A stretch of DNA of 64,000 bases, from the NCBI GenBank assembly GCA_964017185.1, contig OZ024884.1:13927548-13991547 (forward strand), read 5' to 3'. Shown here in pieces: positions 33,201 through 45,200 of the stretch. How positions within the stretch are numbered: the stretch's first letter is position 1; every line of letters begins with the position of its first letter. The stretch comes from Rugalucina vietnamica. Taxonomy: Eukaryota; Mollusca; Bivalvia; Lucinida; Lucinidae. Made by a program: the position numbers and the translations under genes. Under the pieces are notes generated by a model. It was not told the origin of the DNA. It ran no database searches and saw only the letters and a list, made by a program, of their open reading frames with translations.

Positions 33201-36200
33201 ACATTTGCGAGATGATTGCGCGACGTTTGCGAGTGACTCTCGAGTAAAGATAATCCCCTATGCGCAACCACGCGCAATGCACAAATGCGCTATCGCTCAA
33301 AGCATCGCGACAACTGTACTGTATCATCGCTCATTTTCATGTTATTTGACATTAAATTTGACTTAACGTAATTTTGGAACAGCCAAAACGTCAAATTTTC
33401 GCGCTTAACGTCATGGCGATATGCGACCGACATCACGCCAACAAGAGTAAACAAACAATGTCACTGGTTGGTTTTGACGTTGCCCCGCCCATAGGCGTGG
33501 CCTCTACAGATCACATGACTTAATGTTTTTCATTGGGAAATGAAAAACATCGAGAAAGGTTCTTTCATTTAGGGCGATTGCAATAAAAATGTAAATATAT
33601 GTAAATATTTTTCAGGTAATGATTCGTGTAAGTGGTTGCTAAGTGATGGCCGGTTCCCGGGCTATGGTATATGGCAACCCTATGGTTGTATGACACACAA
33701 ATACACCAAAGAGTAGGTTGTGGGTTTTGTAAATTTTGTAGATTGTTTTAGCTTGGTCAGTAAAATGTTGTTGTACTTTCATTCTTCATTTTCTTGACTG
33801 AAAATTAGTCACAAAAGTATAAGCGTTTTTAAAACGCTTGCGATCTCTCAGCACTATTTTCACTGTATGACACAGCGATAACCACAGACCGAAAAGACTC
33901 CGGCAGCTCGGTTTACCCGAGCCGGCATGCGGTATTTAGTGTGACTCAATCGGAAATGCCTCTTCCAATCAAGTGTGGCCGGAACTCTGATGATTATTAA
34001 TCATCAGAGTTCCGTTGTTAATTTAACAAGAAGATTCCAGCCCCGTTCAATTATATATGGGCCCTCGCCGTGGCGAGATCGCAAAAATATTTTTAGTGAT
34101 TTCCACTTTTCCTAGTTCAAGGCTCATGAAGAGTAGTTATCCATTAATTAAGATGCACTTAGGTCTGGTAATCCTCCTCTGGCAGGCAATGTATTTATTT
34201 GAGCCTGTGCGTGAGAAAACCAACAATTTGGGTTACGACCAGGTTCGACACAAATCGGGCTGTACAGTCACAGAAGATGGTTAGAGGTTGGAAATTTTGG
34301 ATTTAGTAAGTAGAGGAATTGTACTATCCGTGTAGCGAAAACAAAGGCGCTGATCAGCTTCGCAGTTACTGCGAAGCTGATCTGCGCCTTTGTTTTCGCA
34401 TAGGCAAAAATCCGGTTTTCTCACGATGCGGCTCATTTAATCTTATATCTTAGACCAATACATAGCGCTGTCTCAACAGCAATTCACTTCACAAACTTTG
34501 CACAGTTCACTTCATTCCTTGTCGTAGATATCTGTTACAGTGTGACAGTATCGCCATATCCTTATATTGCTACTTTTATCTTATCATGTAATAAAATATA
34601 ATTGAGCCATCACATGAGAAAACCAACAATATGGGTTTCCAACCAGGTCCGACACAGACCTGTACACGGTCTGTACTGTCAAAGAAAAACTCTAGAAGTT
34701 TGAAACTTTGGATATAAGTAGCAGAGGAATGGTACTATCTGTATAGCGAAAACAAAGGCGCTGATCAGCTGTGCAGTTACTGCGCCTTTGTTTTCGCATA
34801 TGCAAATTGTTGGTTTTCTGATGCGGTGGCTCAATTACTCTAAATTTGACAACTTTTTGTAGGGATGCACGTATGTGCATGCACTATATATCCTACTGGG
34901 GTGGGAGGAACCACATCACATTTCTGGGCGACTCGAGGATACGGCAGCTCTACTTTGATTTTGTGAACCTGCTTGGCTACAAAGAGATGAAGCCTAGAAA
35001 AGCTCATGAAAACATCCAGTTTAAAGATGAACAGATTAGCGCCCGTGTTGTAAGTTCTGGCCCTGAGATTTTATTGCCCTTTTTCTGCACCTTCAATGTA
35101 TGTAGGCAATACTTGGAATTTTAACATTTTAAGTGGTATAAATAACCATCTTTAGAATTCAGCTTTAGAAACCCTTATTTTTTTGTCTATTTTGATATGG
35201 ATAGTTTATGCTTATGTTTTATATGATTTTATCATCAGAAATTTTTTTTTTATGCAACTGGATAACTTTTCAAGGTCACATTAGACATAACCATGTTTTA
35301 TGAGGTAAGGTGCTTAAATTGAATAAATGTACCATTTACATTTATGAGAATAAGATAATGAATAAAGTAGAAACTACTTACGGTGCAGTCCGGTAACATC
35401 AGCAACTAAGGTATTTCATGCCAGGTCTGACGTCAGATATAGACAATGACTAACATCACTTACCATGAGATGTTTTTGTGATTCAATAATAAAAATATCA
35501 TAATATGAAATGCTAGCAATTTATGTCAACTTTAGAAATATTGTGGCTTAAACATATGCACCCCCTTGAAAAAATGGTGGCAATTTGTCCCTAACATTAC
35601 GCACTGCTAAATCAAATGTATATTTTATAGCAACCTGCATTTCATCCAAACAGTTGTATTTCTGTCGAAACATATGACAACCATGTGACAAATCGCAAAC
35701 ATGCAAGTTAAAAGAAAATCATGCTGTGTATCGTGGCACAAAAATCTCAACACAGTTTACACACAGTATTTCAAAATTAAATAAAATTGCATAATGGTGC
35801 TAAATTATTCAATCAGAAAGGAAGGAAAATCATTTTTGTCTTAAAATTTATCTTGTACACTCTTGTTGGTGTAACATATGAGAAAATAGTGTTTGTAGTC
35901 CAATAATGTTTGAAATCTGGTTGACATGACATGCGCTCAATGTTGGGGGCCGCGCAATGTTAGGGGACTCGACTGTACTTGCAAATCACAAAATAGGTAA
36001 AATTGTCTTCACAGGTCCACAAACGTACATGGTTGATTTGAGGAAGATTGTTCATCAAGTTAATCAATATTTACAGGATTTTCTATGGTACCCTATGGTA
36101 AATCTGTCAATGTTTACAATGTACAAGTCCTGGATGATGAGTGGACCCAACGCCAGACCGAACTTAGTTGTCACGGGCAGTGCTACGGTAAATAAAGCTA

Positions 36201-39200
36201 TAATTTTTATGCAGTATGCACTAAGAAAGCAAACTCTGTAGGTTCAAAAATTAGCTGGTCAAATCGTTATTATTTGAGCTGCGGCTCGAGAAAACCGTTC
36301 TTCGGGATTTCCGACCTGGTCTGACACAGACTGGCCTGTGCACCTACAGAAGATGGCTAGAAACTTAAAATTTCGGATTTAGGAAGAAGGAAAATTGTAC
36401 TATTCGTGCAGCGAAAACAAAGGCGCTGATCAGCTCTGCAGTTACTGCACAGCTGATCTGCACCTTTGTTTTCGCATAGGCAAAAAAACTGGTTTTCTCA
36501 TGACGCGGCTCTTTTATGTCAAGCATGGGGGAAGTTTTCCTTTTTGAAGTTGTCTTTGCTTTATGATTACTTGGCGAAAATTAAGTTTTTCAATGCGAAC
36601 ATTTTTGAATTTATGGTAGTGGTAACTGTCGATTTTCCAGGATTTGGTTTTAACACTAGTTTATTAATAAATTCACATATATAATAATGACAATCAATAA
36701 ATCAAAGGATCAGAAAATGAGCTTCAAGGAAGATTTGAGATTTAGATTCAGAATCTTTCTCCTATTTTTCAGTGGAGTATTAAGGAATTCAACGCAAGTC
36801 AGGATGCCCTGTTAAACTTTAGAGGTAAGTATATGAGCCGCCTTGTGGGAAAACCAACAATGTGGTTTCTGAACAGGTCCGACACAAACCGGGCTGTAGA
36901 AGCACAGAAACAGCTAGAAGCTTGAAATTTCGGATTTATAAAGAAGAAGAGAAAATGTACTACGTATCCGTGTAGCGAAAACAAAGGTGCTGATCAGCTT
37001 CGCGGTTACCGCGAAGCTGATCTGCGCCTTTGTTTTCGCATATGCAGATTGTTGGTTTTCCCATGAGGTGGCTCATATAACATGGCCATGTACACCCCAC
37101 TTTCATTTAGTAAAACTGGAAAGTACATGGATATACATTGATAATCTTCTTCTAAAACACAGACAACTTCGATTATGCACCCACAATCTATGTTTTTAGT
37201 TATAATAAGGAAAATTAAAAAAGAAAATCAAACTAAAATTTTCCAATATTTTTTAGCTGATAAAAATAATCTACAGTGGCACGTTTTGGTAAGATTTCCC
37301 AAAGCCTAGTGACCAAACAGTGAAAAATCAGACCTGTGATGCGACTTATCAGTTCTCATTACAGGTCAACTTCATTTTAACAAGCCTTATTATAATGGTC
37401 TTTTCAATGTTAAACGACCATGTCATGGCTCCCAAAATGATTATATTGCTATATGTCTACTGTAAATAACCTCATGATAACATGGTTTCACGTATAACAC
37501 GGTGAGTTACCCTGGACCTCAAAGATAAGTTATAATAATGAGATTGACCTATATTTTCAAATTTCGAGTAATCTACGACATTTTCCTTTTTAATTTTCCG
37601 CAGCATTATTGTATGGTTAGTATGTGTCTTGCTTGCAACTATGATTTCTATTTATAGCCCCGCTTTGGAAAAGTGGGGCTATACTGGATTCACCCTGTCC
37701 TTCCGTGGTTCCGTGGTTCCGTGATTCCGTGATTCCGTCATTCCGTGAACATTTCGTTTCCGCTCAATATCTTAAGAACAAATTGACAGAATCTGACCAA
37801 ATTTTGTATGCACATCAACATTGACAAGATCTAGCCTGGGATTGTTGCCCGTCATTTTTCGCAAAATTTTGACGGAGTTATGGCCCTTGATAGACGTCAG
37901 AATTTCGTTTCCGCTCAATATCTTGAGAACGAATTGACAGAATCCTACCAAATTTTGTATGCACATCATCATTGACAAGATCTAGCTTGGGATTGTTGCC
38001 CGTCATTTTTTTCAAAATTTTGACGGAGTTACGGCCCTTGATTGACGTCAGAATTTTGTTTCCGCTCAATATCTTGAGAACGAATTGACAGAATCCAACC
38101 AAATTTTGTATGCACATCAACATTGACATGATCTAGCTTGGGATAGTTACCCGTCATTTTTCGCAAAATTTTGACAGAGTTACGGCCCTTGATAGACGTC
38201 AGAATTTCGTTTCCGCTCAATATCTTGAGAACGAATTGACAGAATCCTACCAAATTTTGTATGCACATCATCATTGACAAGATCTAGCTTGGGATTGTTG
38301 CCCGTCATTTTTATAGCCCCGCTTTGGAAAAGTGGGGCTATACTGGATTCACCCTGTCCTTCCGTGATTCCGTCTTTCCGTCCTTCCGTCTTTCCGTCAT
38401 TCTGTCTTTCCGTGAACAATTCGTTTCCGTTCAATATCTTGAGAATGGCTAGACAGAATTTGACCAAATTTTGTATGCACATCAACATTGACAAGATCTA
38501 GCTCGGGATCGTTACCCGTCATTTTTCGCAAAATTTTGACGGAGTTATGGCCCTTGATTGACGTCAGAATTTCGTTTCCGCTCAATATATTGAGAACGAA
38601 TTGACAGAATCTGACCAAATTTTGTGTGCACTTCATCATTGACAAGATCTAGCTTGGGATTGTTACCCGTCATTTTTTGCAAAATTTTGACGGAGTTATG
38701 GCCCTTGATTGACGTCAGAATTTCGTTTCCTCTCAATATCTTGAGAACGCATTGACAGAATCCAACCAAATTTTGTATGCACATCATCATTGACAAGATC
38801 TAGCTTGGGATTGTTACCCGTCATTTTTCGCAACATTTTGACGGAGTTATGGCCCTTGATTGATGTCAGAATTTCGTTTCCGCTCAATATCTTGAGAATG
38901 AATTGACAGAATCCGACCAAATTTTGTGTGCACATCATCATTGACAAGATCTAGCGTGGGATTGTTACCCGTCATTTTTCGCAAAATTTTGACGGAGTTA
39001 CGGCCCTTGATTGACGTCAGAATTTTGTTTCCGCTCAATATCTTGAGAACGCATTAACAGAATTCGACCAAATTTTGTATGCACATGATCATTGACAAGA
39101 TCTAGCTTGGGATTATTACCCGTCATTTTTCGCAAAATTTTGACGGAGTTATGGCCCTTGATTGACGTCAGAATTTCCTTTCCGCTCAATATCTTGAGAA

Positions 39201-42200
39201 CGAATTGACAGAATCCGACCAAATTTTGTATGCACATCAACATTGACAAAATCTAGCTTGGGATTGTTACCCGTCATTTTTCGCAAAATTTTGACGGAGT
39301 AACGGCCCTTGATTGACGTCAGAATTTTGTTTCCGCTCAATATCTTGAGAACGAATTCACAGAATCTGACCAAATTTTGTATGCACATCAACATTGATAA
39401 GATCTGGCTTGGGATTGTTTTCCGTCATTTTTCGCAAAATTTTGACGGAGTTACTGCCCTTGATTAACGTCAGAATTTCATTTCCGCTCAATAGCTTGAG
39501 AAAGAATTCACAGAATCCGACCAAATTTTGTATGCACATCAACATAGTCAAGATCTAGCTTGGGATTGTTACCCGTCATTTTTCGCAAAATTTTGACGGA
39601 GTTACGGCCCTTGATTGACTTCAGAATTTCATTTCCGCTCAATATCTTGAGAACGAATTGACAGAATCCGTCCAAATTTTGTATGCACATCATCATTGAC
39701 AAGATCTAGCTTGGGATTGTTACCCGTCATTTTTCGCAAAATTTTGACGGAGTTATGGCCCTTTATTGAGGTCAGAATTTGCGTTTCGGCTCAATATCTT
39801 GAGAACGAATTGACATAATCAGACCAAATTTTGTATGCGCATCAATATTGACGAGATCTAGTTTGTGATAGTTACCTGTCATTGTTTTTTTTTCACCCTG
39901 CAAAAAAGCTGAGAAGCGGGGCTATAGTCAGATTCTCTGACAATTCTAGTTTATTTTTACAGCCAACCTGAGCCATATCAAACCATTCTTCGAACAGATG
40001 AAAGAATCAACAGAGATACTGTGGACATTACAAGGTATGGATTGCTTGTAGATGGTCTTATCATACACAATGGGTCATTTCATTTGAAATTTGTTAAACC
40101 TGCAGCTGCTGAAGACTAGGTCCCTTCGACTCACAACATAGACTCCAACCTTGTCACAGTATGTTCTTGGCGGCCTCCGTGGCCGAGCGGTTAAGAGCGC
40201 TGTCTCTTAATCACTTGATCATCTCACCACTGTGTCTGGTGTAGGTTTGAGCCCGGCACTGGCCACATGTGAGACAAGCCAAGTTTTGCTTCCCGGTGTG
40301 TCAGGAGATTTTTCTCGAGGTACTCCCGTTTTCCCCCTACCTACTGATTGGCCCGTCTCAAATGAGCTGAAATAATCTTAAAAGGGACGTTAAACTGAAC
40401 TAAAAAAGAAAAATAATAAAAAAAATAAAAAAAACTATGTTCTTGTCACCTGTTTGTCCAGAAAATTGTCATGGGAACTGGAATCTATATAGCTGGAGAG
40501 ACCAGGTCCCGAGGTTATAAAACTTTTTTCATGCTCAACTCAGCAGAGACTGAAATATATCCTGCTCAAAAATGTTAAAATGCCAACAATTGTTGGCCTC
40601 TTAACATTTATTAGCAGGATAAATTACTAGATTTTGAGTTTTGAACCTGAATTTTCCACTAATTTTGACTATTTCTGCATTTATGAGCAGTTGAAATTTC
40701 ATGCTCAGCTGAGCTTTTGAATTTTTTTATAACCTTGAGGCCAGGCTTGAGCCCATAACCCCTGATTTATTAGGCAAGTACCTTTACCACTTTGCCACTT
40801 CCAGTATTTTGGACAAAACAGTAATATCTCTGTATGACCTTCTCTTTAAGAGGGATGTTATGCCTGTACATCAGAAAAACAGGTCCATGAAAAGTATACC
40901 CTTTTAGACCCCAATGTTATAGTAAAACTGGTGTGTGAAGTGGTAGACATTTTTTTCTTTTTATGGGTCCAAAACGTAGATTGAGGGTACAGAGTTCTAA
41001 TATGAACCCACAATCAATGTTTTGAGTGAAAATAATGAAAATATTTTAAAGAATGCAACTGATTTTTTTGTATATAAAATCTCTGTATAATGCATGGGCG
41101 AACTTCGTAATAATTTTGATGTATGTAGAATATGCAAATGTTTTGATTCCAGACCCAGTGTTGCCATCACGACTGTCTATAAATAGATCCATGATAACCA
41201 ATGAACAGATAGACAGCTATAACAAAGCTGCTTTGGAAATTTTGTAAGTACATTTTGTCCTATATGTTTTAAATTCTAACACCGAAGGAGTCTAAGTTGG
41301 TGAGAAGATTTGTAATACATGTAATTAAAAGATTATTTTACTTTCTCCCAAATTATATATCTTGGCAGCTCACCTTTAGATTTTGAAAAGAAAACAGCTA
41401 CAGATTTATTGTTTAATTCAGTTTTTAGTCCCTTTCAAGATTATTTCAGCTCATATGAGATGGGCCAATCAATAGGTGGGGCGAAAACGGGAAAACCCCA
41501 AGAAAAACCATCTGACACACCCGCAAGCAGAACTAGGCTTGTCTCACATGTGGCCAGTGCAGGGCTCGAACCCACACCAGACAGCGGTGAGATTATTTTG
41601 TGATTAAGAAACAGTGCTCTTAACCGCTCAGCCACGGGGGCAGCCACAGATTTGTTTGTGTGCTTCTTGAATTATAATGGCATAATAACTTACTGAATAA
41701 AAATATGAAAGCAGGTTTAACTTACTCAGTCAATTGATAAAACTATCTCAAAAGGTGACTAACTGTGCTTCATTTTGGCAAACTTAAATATTTTATTTAA
41801 TGAAAATTAGATAGAATTTCCTCCAAAATTTCATCATTTTACTTTACTACATGAGAGCCGCGTCATGAGAAAACCATATTTTCGCCTATGCGAAAACAAA
41901 GGTGCAGTAACTGCACAGCTGATCATCGCCTTTGTTGTCTCTACACAGATAGTACAATCCCTCATCTTAAATCCGAAATTTCAAGCTTCTAACCACCTTC
42001 TGTGGCAGCACAGACAGGTTTATGTCAGACTTGGTCGGAACTCCCGAAGACAGGTTTCCTTGCATTGTGGCTCATGACATGTACTGATTTTACTGTTTTG
42101 GAACAGGTCTGGTAGCTCAGCAAAGATATGGAGTTCATCTCGCCTGGTGGCCCAGGGTATGAAAAAAGAACTTGTGGACGGAATACATCTCTCAGAGAAG

Positions 42201-45200
42201 TCTTTAACTCTGGTAAGACTTGAATGTTGTTCGAAAATCTGCCTTTGAGATTTTTGGACCAGGCCCCGAGGTTATATAACTTTTTTCAAGCTCAACTCAG
42301 CTGAGCATGAAATTTAAACTGCTCATAATTAATGAAATAACCAAAATTGGTTGATGTTTATGGTTCATATTGCTAAAGCCTGTAATTTATCCTGCTAATA
42401 AATGTTAAAATTCCAACCATTGTTGGCATTTTAACATTCATTTGCAGGATAAATTTTAGTCTCAGCTGAGTTGAGCATGTAAAAAGTTTTATAACCTCGG
42501 GACCAGGTTGTTCACAAACTGGACTGTGCAGCAAGCCAAAATGAACAGGTCCAGCTGTTCAGCCAAGATCTTTCGAATAGTTTCCGTTTATAAATGTACC
42601 CTCCAGCAGTTCATAAAAAATGCTGACGTTTTTGGAAAACCATGTAACATTTTTGCAGTTTTCAGAATTCTGAAAATCCCTTCTTATAATGATTTTTGTT
42701 TAGACAACCGTATGACACTTCTTAATGAGTTAATGCACAAGTTGTACTCACAATTAAAAATGTGAAGCCCATTATGAACCCATGGAAAAAAGACTGTGTT
42801 TATGGAAATCTGATACGTTGGATATTAGTAGCACTAAAAACTGGCAGTGCTTAAATTGGTAGGGTGCTTCCAAACTATTGAGCAAGACAGGCCATATCCA
42901 ACTGATTGGGTAGAACATTGGACTTGTATGTTTTTGGATGTTAAATCATTGGTTTATGAATATTCATTACAGGATGTCCAGATGCTCATGAATATGTATT
43001 GTAACAACCATATGAACCACAATGATGAGACTTGTTGCAGACCACAACTTTACAGAATTTTTATCATGAATATTCATGTATAGTAATGATAAGCTCATAA
43101 ATATTCATTGCAGGATGTCCAGATGCTCATAAATATGCATTGTAACAACCATATGAACCACAATGACGGGACATGTATGCTGCAGTAGCATGGAGCAGAC
43201 CAACATTTCAAAATTATAATTATCATGAATATTCATTGATGATATCAGTAGTTTATGAATATACATTACAGGATGTCCAGATGCTCATGAATATGTATTG
43301 TAACAACCATATGAACCACAATGATGGGACTTGCTGCAGTAATGTGGAACAAACCACAACCTTACAGATATTTACTGCCGCTTTCTTCCTTGTATGGTAA
43401 GAATTGTTACTTTTAAGTTATCTTTGTAATTCTACTAGGGGTGATCGGAAAGTACGTATAAAAATGCTGTAAAATAAGTTTGCGTCAACCGATTGATATG
43501 AAATTTAGTGCGAATAAACATTGATCCTTTGGAAATTGAATGCCACTGTCATTTTAAAACAATGACGTCAGACGTTCATGCACGAGACAGCGTAATGACG
43601 TCACTTCACATAACCCGGTGCACCTGTACCCATGGGTTGACTTAATCAGTGTATTTTGGTGTTTGGGAAAGTTGAGCGACATTTTTTTTTTCATGAAAAA
43701 TAATTTTCTAACATTGGTTGACCATTTTTCGAAAACATACGGCATTCTGATGCTTTATCTACTAATAAGGTGAAATTGAATTCAACAGGTTAGCGTAAAA
43801 TATGCTAGAACTTCCATTTCATTTTGTAAAGTTAAATTCAATACCTTGTTTTCTGGCCGAAGTTTAACGAAATGATAAAAATACTGACATAAACTGTAGC
43901 TAGTAGAGACAATGTCAAGAATAAAAATGTTTCGACATTTCAGTAAATCCCTATATACTTTTAAAAAATGACTTCGCGAAAATGCAACATTGTCGAAAAT
44001 CTTAACAGTTTAATTTGTCTATTTGACAGAGTCGGTATTTGCAAGACTCTAGAGACAAATCCATTCGATAAAAATCCTCGTAAAGTTCTTTACAAACATA
44101 AGCCGTGCACGTTGTAGTTTATAAGTATTAAATAAAATGTGGGCATACGCAATCAAAACGGGTGTTAAATTCTTTGAACTAAAAAGTATTTTGAAAGAAT
44201 AAAGCTTCGGCGTTACGCTGTGCCGCATAATGTTAGGCAGTGTTTCCATAATGACAGCTGCAACGCACATGTGCAAGCTTATTATGCATGTGTTGTTGCA
44301 ATGGAATAACTGCATATATGTTGCTGCATACTGTGATGAAATTTTATCTAGAAATGATGAAAACTAAAGAAATGAGAACATTTTTATACATACTTTCCGA
44401 TCACCCCTCGTATGTTCATTATTTACTGGTACAGCCAAAGGCATTGTATTTTGCTGATTTGCTAATAAATTTGCTTTTGCTTTGCATTATTATATAAACT
44501 GAAATCTGTGAGATATACAATTGATTATCTAAGAAGCACTATGAAAAAAGAGCCCCAAAAACCTGTCTTCATATGGAGTTCCTAATCAGAAACTCTTATT
44601 CTTGAACAGTATTGTTATGAGAAATGACAGTCTTGTGTAGCCCTAATCTAAAGCATGGAACTGAATGGCAATAAAATGACACGAGAATATGTTCTTATTT
44701 TCAGTATTTTATCAGCTATAGCCTTGATTATATACAGAAAAAGAATGAGAAGAAATGGCGCCAAAATTAGAAATGGTAAGTTTACATAATTTTTAGTAGA
44801 TGAATTTGTTAAAGGTTTAGTGTAAGGAAAATGGTGGCTCAGTGATAGATTGTCATACTTGTGAAACTATTCTTCATACCTAAGAAATGGTTAAAAACCT
44901 TAACTGGTATAAAAACAAACAAAAAAAAACTTTTCATACATGGCATGTTGCATGTTGTCGTAAAAAACGTTTTCACCGTATATAATTTTCCACCAGCCAT
45001 GATCTGATAGATTTCAGTTTGATACTTAGCATGATTAATGTCGTCAGTTTGGGTAATTTTTATTTTATATTTGAGCCTTCGCATGGAAAAACCAATTAAT
45101 TTGGTTTCCTACCAGGTCCGACACAAACCGGGCTGTACAGCCTCAAAAGCCGACTAGAAGCTTTAAATTTTGGATTTAAGAAAAAGAGGGATTGTACTAT

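Larger units (their letters stand above)
31441..33328. mobile_element. About 1.9-kb insertion with CAGTAC termini in CASD1 intron 1
   Basis: The left terminus is CAGTACTTCGAGCAATCGCG and the right is CGCGACAACTGTACTG, both flanked by TA. The subterminal regions on both sides carry GCGA(C/G)T / GAGTGACTCGC-type motifs in inverted arrangement. CAG ends with a TA duplication suggest a Tc1/mariner (pogo-like) non-autonomous element. No transposase ORF survives. The insert itself carries a SINE tail fragment (about 32107-32150), a MITE-B piece and a MITE-A piece. Confidence 0.6.

Noticed and set aside
37772-39702. A ladder of similar 64-104-codon minus-strand frames ([15 protein letters not shown] type)
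   Set aside because: They come from the 151-bp minisatellite. Each frame overlaps the next in a shifted phase, and there is no start context, splice signal or family match.
37757-39890. Regularly spaced repeats resembling a CRISPR array
   Set aside because: The whole 151-bp unit repeats, with no unique spacers, and the genome is eukaryotic.
44049-44315. Minus-strand 88-codon frame as a mariner transposase remnant
   Set aside because: It lies inside the mariner-like element but shows no DDE-type motif or helix-turn-helix that I can identify.
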